Shown: piece after piece, positions 25,566 to 33,467 of the stretch
How the letters are laid out: each line of letters opens with the position of its first letter
Numbering within the stretch: the stretch's first letter is position 1
Assembly: GCA_903845045.1 (NCBI GenBank)
Contig: CAIMWA010000327.1
Location: 1 to 39,721, forward strand
Direction of reading: 5' to 3'
Source of the DNA: an uncultured delta proteobacterium
Lineage (GTDB): Bacteria; Myxococcota_A; Polyangia; Polyangiales; Ga0077539
Length of the DNA stretch: 39,721 bases
Program-made: the position numbers and the translations under genes
The notes under the pieces: model-generated
Database searches by the model: none
Seen by the model: the letters and a program-made list of their open reading frames with translations, nothing else
What the model was told of the DNA's origin: nothing

Positions 25566-25571
25566 ATCGTA
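25566..25571 (-). promoter_or_regulatory. Possible -10 element (TACGAT) of the metallophosphoesterase gene
   Basis: TACGAT on the minus strand ends 15 bases before the ATG at 25550, which predicts a leader of about eight bases. It fits the TAnnnT pattern seen before several genes in the window. Confidence 0.35.
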
Positions 25572-25706
25572 GCTGATCGTTCACCGGACCGAGTAACGTT
25601 CCCGTTGCCGTGGCGCCACGTTCCGCGGAACCCCGTGGAATGCCAGCGTGGCACGATTGCAGATTTTCGTGCTACGGGCCGCGGGTGTGCGGAGCGCCGT
25701 CGAGGC

Positions 25707-26321
25707 TCAGCGGTAGCGTTCGAGGGTCTCGACGAAGCGTGACTCGGCCACGTCGAGCCACGCCGCGGGGAACTCGGCGACGGTGGCCGCGACGGCCTCG
25801 CCCCAGCGCTCGAGGAGCGTGACGCCGGTCTGCTCGTTGACCCGGCGGATGGGGAGCGCGGCGCTGTCGACGAGGGCCTGCGCGCGGTCCGTCTCGAGGA
25901 GCGCGAGGGCGTTGCGCAGGGCGGCGCGCACCCGCTCGGCCTCGATCTCGGAGAACACCGGGTCCTTGGCGACGCGGTGCGACTCGAAGTACCGGCGCAG
26001 CAGCAGTCCGGCTCCGTAGGTGCGGTACACGTTGCCGACGGCGTCGACGGCGCGGCCGCCCGGAACGAGCCGCTCGATCATCCATCGCAGCCCTTGGGTG
26101 ACGTTGCCGCGGATCGTCGCGCTCTCCTCGATGTCCACGAGGATGCGCCGCGCGCCGGCGGTGAGGACCACGCCGTAGCTCCGCGCCATGCGGTCGATCA
26201 TCGCCGTGCGCAGCGTGCGCACCACCGGCAGGTCGACCATCGGCGGCAGCCCGAGCCGCGCGGCGCCGGAGAGGATGCCGTACATCGCAAGCACCGAGTC
26301 GCTCTGGGCGCGTTCGCTCAT
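25707..26321 (-). CDS. Unknown protein, 204 aa
   Basis: No family recognised with confidence. The protein has a moderately hydrophobic N-terminal half (GILSGAARLGLPPMVDLPVV, then a Gly/Arg/Ile-rich region ending RRILVDIEE), and a helical, charged C-terminal half. No signal peptide is apparent and no cysteine or obvious catalytic motif stands out. Peripheral membrane association is possible. Its start codon ATG at 26321 lies nine bases after a TACGGT hexamer and lacks a Shine-Dalgarno. It is divergent from the cytochrome P450 gene, with start codons only 48 bp apart, so the two genes probably share a regulatory region. Confidence 0.7.
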   Translation of the reverse strand: MSERAQSDSVLAMYGILSGAARLGLPPMVDLPVVRTLRTAMIDRMARSYGVVLTAGARRILVDIEESATIRGNVTQGLRWMIERLVPGGRAVDAVGNVYRTYGAGLLLRRYFESHRVAKDPVFSEIEAERVRAALRNALALLETDRAQALVDSAALPIRRVNEQTGVTLLERWGEAVAATVAEFPAAWLDVAESRFVETLERYR

Positions 26322-26330
26322 GGGTGCCGC

Positions 26331-26363
26331 ACCGTACCGGAGGCCCGGCCGCGCTGCTACCGT
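26331..26363. promoter_or_regulatory. Mirror-image -10 elements between divergent genes
   Basis: Minus-strand TACGGT (26336-26331) lies nine bases before the ATG at 26321. Plus-strand TACCGT (26358-26363) lies six bases before the ATG at 26370. Each gene starts almost directly after its hexamer, with no Shine-Dalgarno. The hexamers face outward with 21 bp between them, so any -35 contacts of each promoter would overlap the other promoter. Confidence 0.45.
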
Positions 26364-26369
26364 CGCCGC

Positions 26370-27728
26370 ATGAGCCTGCCGCCGGGACCGTCGATGCCCA
26401 CCGTCCTCCTGCTGCACCGCTGGATGCGCGACCCGCTCGGCTTGATGAAGGAGTGCCGCGCGCGCTTCGGCGAGACCTTCACGGTGAAGCTCGTGTCGAC
26501 GCCGCGCATGGTGATCCTCTCGAACCCGGAGCATGTGCGCGAGGTCTTCGCGAGCCACGGCGACGACATGCACGCGGGGAAGATCGCCGCGTCGCTGGTG
26601 CCGTTCCTCGGGAGCCAGTCGGTGATCGTGCTCGACGGGCAGCCCCACCGCAGCCTGCGCAAGCTGGTGATGCCTCCGTTCCACGGCGAGCGCATGCACG
26701 CCTACGGGCAGCAGATGATCGACGTGACGCACGACGCCATCGACGGGTGGCGCGTCGACGAGGCGTTCGCGGTCCACGAGGCGTTCCAGGGCATCACCCT
26801 GGACATCATCCTGCGCACGGTGTTCGGCCTCGACGACGCCGCGCGGCGCCAGGAGGTCGGCGCGCAGCTCGCCAGGCTCATGCACGTGGCCTCGTGGCCG
26901 CCGTTGCTGCTCCCGCAGATGCAGCACGACCTCGGACCGTGGAGCCCCTGGGGGCGCTTTCAGCGCGAGCTCGCCAAGGGCGACGCCATGCTCCGCGGGG
27001 TCATCGACGCGCGGCGCAGCGCGGGCACCGCGGGGCACACGGACATCCTCTCGCTGCTCCTCGACGCACGCGACGAGGACGGGCGCGGGCTCGACGAGGG
27101 CGCGCTGCGGGATCAGCTCGTGACGCTCCTCGTCGCCGGCCACGAGACCACCGCCACGGCGCTCGCGTGGACGATGCGCTGGGTGCTGGCGCTGCCTCGC
27201 GTGCGCGACCGGCTCCTCGACGAGCTGCACGCCGCACAGCGCACCGGACCGCTCACGCCGGAGCGCATCGCGAAGCTCGAGTACCTCGACGCGACGGTGC
27301 GCGAGGCCCTGCGTCTGCAGCCCGTGGTGCCGCTCGTGGGGCGCGTGCTGCAGCAGCCGATGACCTTCGCTGGGTACGACCTTCCGTCGGGAGTGTCGCT
27401 CACGCCGTCGGTGTTCCTCGTGCACCAGAACCCGGACATCTACACCCGACCCGAGCAGTTCGACCCGGAGCGCTTCCTCGGGCGGCAGTACAAGGCCCAC
27501 GAGTGGATCCCCTTCGGCGGGGGCATCCGCAAGTGCATCGGCATGGCGTTCGCGCTCTACGAGATGAAGATGGTCCTCGCGACGGTGCTGGCGCGCACCT
27601 GGCTGCGCCCGCGACCCGGGTACGTTCCGCGGGTGGTGCGGCGGAGCATCACGCTGACGCCGTCCGAGGGCATGCCCGTGGTCGCCGACGCCGTGCTGCC
27701 GCGGGATCGCTTCGTCGCCCAGGCCTGA
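26370..27728 (+). CDS. Cytochrome P450
   Basis: This 452-residue heme-thiolate monooxygenase has all hallmark motifs: C-helix HRSLRKLVMPPFHGERM (93-109), I-helix oxygen-activation motif AGHETT (256-261), ExxR as Glu312-Ala-Leu-Arg315, PERF (366-369) and the heme loop FGGGIRKCIG with Cys389 as iron ligand. There is no N-terminal membrane anchor, so it is soluble or peripheral, and an electron-transfer partner must be supplied from elsewhere (no ferredoxin or reductase gene is in the window). The pattern resembles the CYP110/CYP120-like bacterial group that hydroxylates fatty acids or terpenoids. It lacks the CYP51 signature, so it is not the sterol 14-demethylase. The substrate is unknown. Confidence 0.95.
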   Translation: MSLPPGPSMPTVLLLHRWMRDPLGLMKECRARFGETFTVKLVSTPRMVILSNPEHVREVFASHGDDMHAGKIAASLVPFLGSQSVIVLDGQPHRSLRKLVMPPFHGERMHAYGQQMIDVTHDAIDGWRVDEAFAVHEAFQGITLDIILRTVFGLDDAARRQEVGAQLARLMHVASWPPLLLPQMQHDLGPWSPWGRFQRELAKGDAMLRGVIDARRSAGTAGHTDILSLLLDARDEDGRGLDEGALRDQLVTLLVAGHETTATALAWTMRWVLALPRVRDRLLDELHAAQRTGPLTPERIAKLEYLDATVREALRLQPVVPLVGRVLQQPMTFAGYDLPSGVSLTPSVFLVHQNPDIYTRPEQFDPERFLGRQYKAHEWIPFGGGIRKCIGMAFALYEMKMVLATVLARTWLRPRPGYVPRVVRRSITLTPSEGMPVVADAVLPRDRFVAQA

Positions 27729-27729
27729 C

Positions 27730-28938
27730 GTGCGTCGCGCGCTGCTCCTCGTCGTGGCCGTGGTGGCGTGCCGCCGCGCTCCCCGCAACGCACCGCACGC
27801 GACCGCCGCGGTGCCCTTGGAGGCCGTCGACGCGGGGCCCCGCGAGGTGCTCGAGACGCCGCCGCCGGAGGGTCCTCCGCGGATGTTCCGCATGGACCCG
27901 AGGCACACTGGTCGCAGCGGCTGGCGGCTTCCGCGGAACCCGGTGATCCGCGCGCGCTTCGCGACGCACGGGCGCATCACTTCGCAGGCCGTGGTGAGCG
28001 CCCGCGGCGACGTCGTGGTGACCTCGCACGACGGGAGCATCTACGCGCTCGACGCCGACGGCGCGCTGCGCTGGCAGCTCAACACCGGCGATCGGATCTA
28101 CACCACGCCGGTCGCTCGCACCGACGGGACGCTGGTGTTCGGCAGCGATGCCGACCGCGTGGTGATCGTGGGGGGCGACGGCGCGCGGCGTCTCGCGCTC
28201 GGCACCGACGACGACGCGGACACGTCGCCGGTGACCGCGGCCGACGGCACGCTCCGCTTCACCGCCGGGCGCTCGCTGTACGTCACCGACGCCGACCTCA
28301 CGGTGCGCTGGCGCCTGGATTTCGGGGCGAAGCTCTTCTCCGCGGTGGCGCTCACGGGCGACGGGCTCGCGGTGTTCGGCGCCCAGGACGACCAGCTTCG
28401 CGCGGTGGACGGCGACGGCGGCGTGCGGTGGTCCTTGGCGACCGGCGACGACGTGGATGCCCCGCCGGCCATCGGCGACGACGGCACCGTGTACGTCGGC
28501 GGCGATGATGGGGTGGTGCGCGCCGTGGCGCCGGACGGGACGCTCCGATGGACGCGCAGCGTCGGCGGCTACGTGCGCGCGGGCGTCGCGCTCGGCCTCG
28601 ACGGATCGGTGGTGGTCGGCACCTTCGGTCCTCGGGCGCGGGTGGTCTCCCTCGATCGGGCGACCGGGGCGCTGCGGTGGGAGCGCAGCGTCGACGGCCC
28701 GCCCACGCGCGACTACGGCGTCGCGTCGAGCGCGCTCGTGGACGCCGACGGGGACTACGCCGTGGGCGTACCGGACGACGCGCTCTGGATCCTGCACCGG
28801 GATGGGTCGATGCGCGCACGGGTTGCGCTTCCCGCAGACGTCGACGGCAGCCCCGCGCTCGTCGCCGACCGCGTGTTGGTGGTGGGCTGCGATGACGGGG
28901 TGGTGTATTTCGTTGGCGATGGTGCCCGCGATGAGTGA
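27730..28938 (+). CDS. PQQ-type beta-propeller lipoprotein
   Basis: The 402-residue lipoprotein (lipobox VVAC, Cys14, start GTG at 27730) consists of a Pro-rich linker followed by about seven repeats of roughly 40 residues. These read like outer blades of a beta-propeller: GSIYALDADGALRWQLNTG, GGVRWSLATG, GTLRWTRSVGG and GALRWERSVDG. This is the PQQ-like/YncE-BamB type, without enzyme residues, so it is more likely a binding or assembly protein at the inner face of the outer membrane than a PQQ dehydrogenase. The stop lies one base before the start (TGA-C-GTG junction with the P450 gene), and its last eight bases overlap the glgC start. Confidence 0.82.
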   Translation: MRRALLLVVAVVACRRAPRNAPHATAAVPLEAVDAGPREVLETPPPEGPPRMFRMDPRHTGRSGWRLPRNPVIRARFATHGRITSQAVVSARGDVVVTSHDGSIYALDADGALRWQLNTGDRIYTTPVARTDGTLVFGSDADRVVIVGGDGARRLALGTDDDADTSPVTAADGTLRFTAGRSLYVTDADLTVRWRLDFGAKLFSAVALTGDGLAVFGAQDDQLRAVDGDGGVRWSLATGDDVDAPPAIGDDGTVYVGGDDGVVRAVAPDGTLRWTRSVGGYVRAGVALGLDGSVVVGTFGPRARVVSLDRATGALRWERSVDGPPTRDYGVASSALVDADGDYAVGVPDDALWILHRDGSMRARVALPADVDGSPALVADRVLVVGCDDGVVYFVGDGARDE

Positions 28939-30232
28939 TCCGAACGAGGGGGACCCCAACGGCGGCGCCGAGCCGGTGCGCTGGCGCCGTAGCCTGGGCG
29001 GCGAGCCGAACATCCTGGCGATGGTGCTCGCCGGCGGCGAGGGCAAGCGGCTGGCTCCGCTGACGTTGGAGCGCGCCAAGCCCGCGGTGCCCTTCGGCGG
29101 GCGCTACCGCATCATCGACGTGGTGCTGTCGAACCTGGTGAACTCGAACATCACCCGGATCAAGGTGCTCACGCAGTACAAGTCCGCGTCGCTCGAGGAG
29201 CACATCGCGCGGGCGTGGCGGCTGTCGCCGATCCTCGACGGGTTCATCGAGACGATCCCTGCGCAGCAGCGCACGGGGCTCTCGTGGTTCAAGGGCAGCG
29301 CCGACGCGGTCTGGCAGTGCTTCAACGCCATCGAGGACTCGAACCCCGACTTCGTGGCCATCTTCGGCGGCGACCACATCTACAAGATGGACGTTCGCCC
29401 GATGATCGACCGGCACCTCGACTCGCGCGCGGACCTCACCGTCGCGGGCATCCCGGTGCCCGTGGCCGAGGCGACGTCGCTCGGCGTGCTGCGCGTCGAC
29501 GCCGAGGGGCGCGTCGTGGAGTTCGTCGAGAAGCCCGCGAACCCGCCGGAGATCCCGGGTCGACCCGGATGGGCGCTGGCGTCCATGGGCAACTACGTGT
29601 TCACCACGGGCGCGCTCGAAGAGGAGCTGCGCCGCGACGCCGCCGAGGAGGGCAGCGCCCACGACTTCGGCAAGAGCATCTTGCCCGCGATGGTGCAGGG
29701 CGGCCGCCGGGTGTTCCTCTTCGACTTCGGCACCAACGTCATCCCCGGCGAGGGGCTCGTCACGTACTGGCGCGACATCGGCACCATCCGCGCCTACTTC
29801 GACGCGCACATGGACCTCGTCGAGATCAAGCCCGAGTTCAACCTCTACAACCGCCGCTGGCCGATCCGCACGGGCATGAGCTTCGACCCTCCGGCGAAGT
29901 TCGTCTTCAGCGACCAGTCCAACGCGCGCGTGGGCATCGCGACGGACTCGCTGGTGAGCGACGGCTGCATCGTATCGGGCGGCGCCATCCACCGCGCGGT
30001 GCTGTCGGCGGGCGTGCGCGTGAACTCCTTCGCGCACGTGGAGCAGTGCATCCTCCTCGAGCGCGTGCAGGTGGGCCGCTACGCGCGGCTGCGCCGGGTC
30101 ATCGTCGACAAGGACGTCGAGATCCCGCAGGGCATGCAGATCGGCTTCGACCTCGAGGAAGATCGCAAGCGCTTCACCGTCACCGAGGACGGCATGGTGG
30201 TGATCCCGAAGCGCGCCCGCCTCACGGCCTGA
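28931..30232 (+). CDS. glgC: Glucose-1-phosphate adenylyltransferase (ADP-glucose pyrophosphorylase)
   Basis: The 433-residue enzyme makes ADP-glucose and pyrophosphate from glucose-1-phosphate and ATP, the committed step of bacterial glycogen synthesis. It shows the nucleotidyltransferase signature AGGEGKRLAPLTLERAKPAV (34-53), KGSADAV (121-127, the usual GTADAV region), FGGDHIYKMD (145-154), VEFVEKP (196-202) and a C-terminal left-handed beta-helix. Its length is normal. The start ATG at 28931 overlaps the upstream propeller gene by eight bases, and the extra N-terminal 25 residues are typical of actinobacterial and myxobacterial forms. No glycogen synthase or branching gene is nearby. Confidence 0.95.
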   Translation: MSDPNEGDPNGGAEPVRWRRSLGGEPNILAMVLAGGEGKRLAPLTLERAKPAVPFGGRYRIIDVVLSNLVNSNITRIKVLTQYKSASLEEHIARAWRLSPILDGFIETIPAQQRTGLSWFKGSADAVWQCFNAIEDSNPDFVAIFGGDHIYKMDVRPMIDRHLDSRADLTVAGIPVPVAEATSLGVLRVDAEGRVVEFVEKPANPPEIPGRPGWALASMGNYVFTTGALEEELRRDAAEEGSAHDFGKSILPAMVQGGRRVFLFDFGTNVIPGEGLVTYWRDIGTIRAYFDAHMDLVEIKPEFNLYNRRWPIRTGMSFDPPAKFVFSDQSNARVGIATDSLVSDGCIVSGGAIHRAVLSAGVRVNSFAHVEQCILLERVQVGRYARLRRVIVDKDVEIPQGMQIGFDLEEDRKRFTVTEDGMVVIPKRARLTA

Positions 30233-30241
30233 GCGCGGGGC

Positions 30242-30769
30242 TCAGTGGTCCCGCGCCTCGCGGTCCAGGGCGCGCCAGATCTGCTCGGTGCCCGGCGCGC
30301 CGGCGAGGCTGTGCACGCTGGCCACGACGCGGCCCTCGGAGTTCAGCACGAACACGAACGGGACCTCGCTCTCGGGGACGCCGACGCGCTCGCGCAGCGT
30401 GCCGCCGGTGTCGATCCAGCTCTGGTGCCAGAAGCGCTCGGGCGTCTGGTTGCGCGCCATGCTCCGCGCGGTGGCGGTCGGGATGATGAACACCAGGTGC
30501 ATCGCCATCACGATGAGCCGCTCGGCACCCGGCGGGAGCCTGCGGTTGGCGATCTCGCCCCACGCGCGGAGTGCGTCGCCCGCGTCGCTGTCGCTGCCGA
30601 GCAGCACGAGCGTGGGGTGGCCGCGCAGCTCCCGCGTGTGGTGGCCCTGGCCCGTGATGTCGGTGGCCTCGAAGGTGGGAAATTCCGCTCCGACTTGGGG
30701 GATCGCGAGCGCCGCCGGGGACAGCAGCATCGCAGCCAGGGTCAGGATCGGCAGCGTCTTCTTGGGCAT
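30242..30769 (-). CDS. Exported redoxin-like protein without cysteine
   Basis: The 175-residue protein has a signal peptide (TLPILTLAAMLLSPAALA, cleavage after about 22). Its mature part resembles YtfJ/redoxin thioredoxin-fold proteins: IPQVGAEFPTFEATDITGQG, then strand HPTLVLLGSDSDAGDALRAW, then FVFVLNSEGRVVASV. At the position where a redoxin would carry its active cysteine there is Ser/Asp (LGSDSDAGD), and the protein has no cysteine at all, so it cannot do thiol chemistry. It may be a structural or binding relative. A perfect TTGACA on the minus strand lies about 90 bp upstream (30860-30855), but its -10 partner is poor. It converges on glgC. Confidence 0.72.
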   Translation of the reverse strand: MPKKTLPILTLAAMLLSPAALAIPQVGAEFPTFEATDITGQGHHTRELRGHPTLVLLGSDSDAGDALRAWGEIANRRLPPGAERLIVMAMHLVFIIPTATARSMARNQTPERFWHQSWIDTGGTLRERVGVPESEVPFVFVLNSEGRVVASVHSLAGAPGTEQIWRALDREARDH

Positions 30770-30920
30770 GCGTTCGGGGCTCCCGCAAGCGTGCGGCAGC
30801 CGTCACTCGGCCGACGACGCTCTACACCCATGAACTCCCCAATTCAGGCCCATCTGTCAAACGCCGACGAAGCGAGCCTTGACGGGCTCGTGTGCGCGAA
30901 CGAACCTCCGCGCCCTTCTC

Positions 30921-31904
30921 ATGGAGATCGCAGTCACCGGGGCGACGGGTCACATCGGCGGGGTGCTCGTGCGCGCCCTGATCCAACGAGGCGACCGCGT
31001 GCGGGCGCTCGTGCACGACGGTGACAGCGCCACCCTCGACGGCCTGGACGTGGAGCGGGTGCGCGGCGACGTCGTCGACGGGGCCGCGCTCGACACGCTC
31101 TTTCGGGGCAAGGAGATCGTCTTCCATCTCGCCTCGCGCATCTGGCTGGGGGGCTGGGAACCACCCGCCGTCGCTCGCACGAACATCGACGGCACGCTGG
31201 CGGTGCTGGCGGCGGCGCGGCGTCAAGGCGTGCGGCGGGTCGTCTATTTCAGCTCCATCCACGCGATCGCTTCGCGGGAGGGCGAGGAGGTCATCGACGA
31301 GACGTCACCGCTCGTCGACGACCCTCGCGCGCCCATCTACGACCGCACGAAATCGCAGGCGCAGCGGCACGTCGTGACCGCGGCGGCGAACGGCCTCGAC
31401 ACGGTCATCGTGAACCCCACCGGCGTCATCGGTCCCTTCGACTACCGCGTCTCGCGCATGGGGCGCACGTTCCTCGACCTGTACCTCGGCCGGCTGCCGG
31501 CGCTTCCGGCGTCGGGTTTCAACTGGGTCGACGTGCGCGACGTCGTCGACGGCGCCCTCGCGGCCGCCGAGCGGGGCGTGCGCGGCGAGCATTACCTGCT
31601 CGGTGGACACTGGCACACGATCCGAGCCCTCGCGGGGATGACCCACGCCATCGACGGACGGCCGCCGCCTCGCTTCGACACCCCGATGTGGATCGTGCGC
31701 GGCGCGGGCATCGTCGCCGGGCAATTCTCACGGGCGCTGGGGCGCGAGGGCCACGTCACCCGGGACTCCGTGCGCGCGCTCGAGGGGCATCGCCGGATCA
31801 GCCACGCCAAGGCCGCCGAGGTGTTGGGCTACCGCCCGCGGCCGACGGAGGACTCCGTCCGCGACGTCGTCGCCTGGTTCCGCGCGAACGGGGGCCTGCC
31901 GTGA
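30921..31904 (+). CDS. Extended SDR (NAD-dependent epimerase/3-beta-HSD-like)
   Basis: The 327-residue NAD(P)-dependent enzyme has the extended-SDR nucleotide motif GATGHIGG (7-14), the catalytic Tyr140-x3-Lys144 pair in IYDRTKSQAQ, and a VIVNPTGVIGP segment typical of the dihydroflavonol reductase / 3-beta-hydroxysteroid dehydrogenase branch. No signal peptide is present. The stop overlaps the start of the next gene (GTGA). That gene encodes a steroid 5-alpha-reductase-like protein, so a steroid or other polycyclic alcohol is the likeliest substrate. Sugar epimerisation cannot be excluded by sequence alone. Confidence 0.85.
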   Translation: MEIAVTGATGHIGGVLVRALIQRGDRVRALVHDGDSATLDGLDVERVRGDVVDGAALDTLFRGKEIVFHLASRIWLGGWEPPAVARTNIDGTLAVLAAARRQGVRRVVYFSSIHAIASREGEEVIDETSPLVDDPRAPIYDRTKSQAQRHVVTAAANGLDTVIVNPTGVIGPFDYRVSRMGRTFLDLYLGRLPALPASGFNWVDVRDVVDGALAAAERGVRGEHYLLGGHWHTIRALAGMTHAIDGRPPPRFDTPMWIVRGAGIVAGQFSRALGREGHVTRDSVRALEGHRRISHAKAAEVLGYRPRPTEDSVRDVVAWFRANGGLP

Positions 31905-32662
31905 CCGAGCCGGCTCTGTACGCGACGCTGCTCCGCGTGTGCTTCGGCGCATCGGCGGTGACCATCCTCTCGACGCTGTTCATCACGGCTCCGTACGGGC
32001 GGCACAGCCGCGGCGGTTGGGGGCCGATGATCGGCGGCACCGCGGGGTGGCTCATCATGGAGACGCCGACGGTGGTCGTACCGACCGCGTGCTTCGTCCT
32101 CGGGCGGACCCCGCACGGCGCCGTCGACGTCGTGTTCTTGCTGGTTTGGTACGCGCACTACCTCCACCGCACGTTCGTGTATCCGCTGCGCCGGACGGCC
32201 AGCGCAAAGCCGATGCCGTTCGTCATCGCGTTGCTCGGGGCATCGTTCAACGTGCTCAACGGCTACCTGAACGGGCGCTGGCTCTTCGCCTTCGGACCGC
32301 TGCGCGACGCCTCGTGGTTCCTCGACCCGCGGTTCATCGTCGGCATTGCGGTGTTCGCCGTGGGCATGGCGATGAACCTGCACTCGGACGAGATCCTCCT
32401 GCACCTGCGAAAGCCCGGCGAGAGAGGGTATGTGATCCCCCGCGGTGGCATGTTCCGCTGGGTGACGTCCCCGAACTACCTCGGCGAGATCATCGAGTGG
32501 GCCGGCTTCGCGCTGCTCACGTGGTCGCCCGCGGCGCTGGGCTTCGCGCTCTACACCGCGGCGAACATCGGCCCGCGAGCCATCTCGCACCACCGCTGGT
32601 ACCGCGAGACGTTCGCCGACTACCCGAAGGAGCGCCGGGCGCTCTTGCCCTTCGTGCTCTGA
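31901..32662 (+). CDS. Steroid 5-alpha-reductase-like membrane enzyme
   Basis: This 253-residue polytopic membrane protein has about six to seven hydrophobic segments. It carries the SRD5A/DET2 signature clearly: AHYLHRTFVYPL (85-96), GMAMNLHSDEIL (155-166), YVIPRGGMFRWVTSPNYLGE (177-196) with the NADPH-binding PNYLGE, and the terminal HHRWYRETFADYPKERRALLPF. This family reduces the 4,5 double bond of 3-oxo-delta-4-steroids using NADPH. The start is GTG at 31901, overlapping the SDR stop, so the pair is translationally coupled. The next gene (methyltransferase, minus) ends five bases away. The natural substrate in this organism is inferred, not shown. Confidence 0.92.
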   Translation: MTEPALYATLLRVCFGASAVTILSTLFITAPYGRHSRGGWGPMIGGTAGWLIMETPTVVVPTACFVLGRTPHGAVDVVFLLVWYAHYLHRTFVYPLRRTASAKPMPFVIALLGASFNVLNGYLNGRWLFAFGPLRDASWFLDPRFIVGIAVFAVGMAMNLHSDEILLHLRKPGERGYVIPRGGMFRWVTSPNYLGEIIEWAGFALLTWSPAALGFALYTAANIGPRAISHHRWYRETFADYPKERRALLPFVL

Positions 32663-32666
32663 CCGC

Positions 32667-33455
32667 TCAGACCCGCTGCGCGACGAGGCGAAAGAGCGGC
32701 GCGAAGGTTCCGCGCAGCGCCCCCCAAGCGCGTGCCGCCGGGGCCAGCGCCGACGCCCCGGGGACGTTCGCCGCCCACCATCGAGCGGCGTCGTCGCGGG
32801 CGCTGTCGACGATGCGCAGACCGTCGGCGGCGAGCCAGCGCTCGACCACGGCGCCCACCGGCAGCACGCCGACGTCGTACGCGGGAAAGCCTCGCACCTT
32901 CGTGACGTAGAACCGCCCCAGCCGCTCGGGCAGGGCGCTCACGCCAGCGAGCTGGTAGTGCGGATCGCTCCACAGCAGCGACGGGGACAGTCGGTTCGGA
33001 GCGAAGAGGTAGAGCGTGCCTCCGGGGCGAAGAACGCGGGCGATCTCGCGCATCGTCGCGCGGGGATCGGCCACGTGCTCCAGCACGTCGACGAAGGTCA
33101 CCACGTCGAAGCGGGCGTCGTCGAAGGGCAGCGCCTCGGCGCGCGCCACCGCGAAGCGCGCCGAGGCGCCGTGCCCTTCGGCGCGAAGCCGGGCCCCTCG
33201 CAGGAGCTTCTCGTCGACGTCGACGCCGGTCACCGCGGCGCCGAGGTGCGCCAGGGCGATGGGGAGCGCTCCGGTCTGGCAGCCCACGTCGAGCACGGCG
33301 CGCCCTCGCAGCGAGACGAAGCGCTGCACGTCCTGGGCGATGCCGCGGTTGCGATGGATCTGGGCGCGCTCGAGGACCTCCCAGCGCGAGCGCTGCGGGT
33401 CATCGGGGCGGAGGAGGTGCTCGGCCCAGTACGCGAGGAATGCTTCGTCGCCCAC
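32667..33455 (-). CDS. Class I SAM-dependent methyltransferase (UbiG/UbiE-like)
   Basis: This 262-residue cytoplasmic methyltransferase has motif I VLDVGCQTG (54-62), motif post-I TGVDVDE with acidic residue after strand 2, VTFVDVLEHVADP (motif II with the usual VLEH) and LRPGGTLYLFAPN (motif III). The pattern is the quinone/fatty-acyl/sterol-type small-molecule methyltransferase and not a DNA or rRNA enzyme. The start is GTG at 33455, 13 bases after the stop of the cysteine-rich lipoprotein gene, with which it may be co-transcribed. The substrate is unknown. Confidence 0.88.
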   Translation of the reverse strand: MGDEAFLAYWAEHLLRPDDPQRSRWEVLERAQIHRNRGIAQDVQRFVSLRGRAVLDVGCQTGALPIALAHLGAAVTGVDVDEKLLRGARLRAEGHGASARFAVARAEALPFDDARFDVVTFVDVLEHVADPRATMREIARVLRPGGTLYLFAPNRLSPSLLWSDPHYQLAGVSALPERLGRFYVTKVRGFPAYDVGVLPVGAVVERWLAADGLRIVDSARDDAARWWAANVPGASALAPAARAWGALRGTFAPLFRLVAQRV

Positions 33456-33467
33456 GCGGGCGGCCGC

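Noticed and set aside
26370..27728. P450 as sterol 14-alpha-demethylase (CYP51)
   Set aside because: The B-C-loop and I-helix signatures of CYP51 are absent; the I-helix reads AGHETT as in general bacterial P450s.
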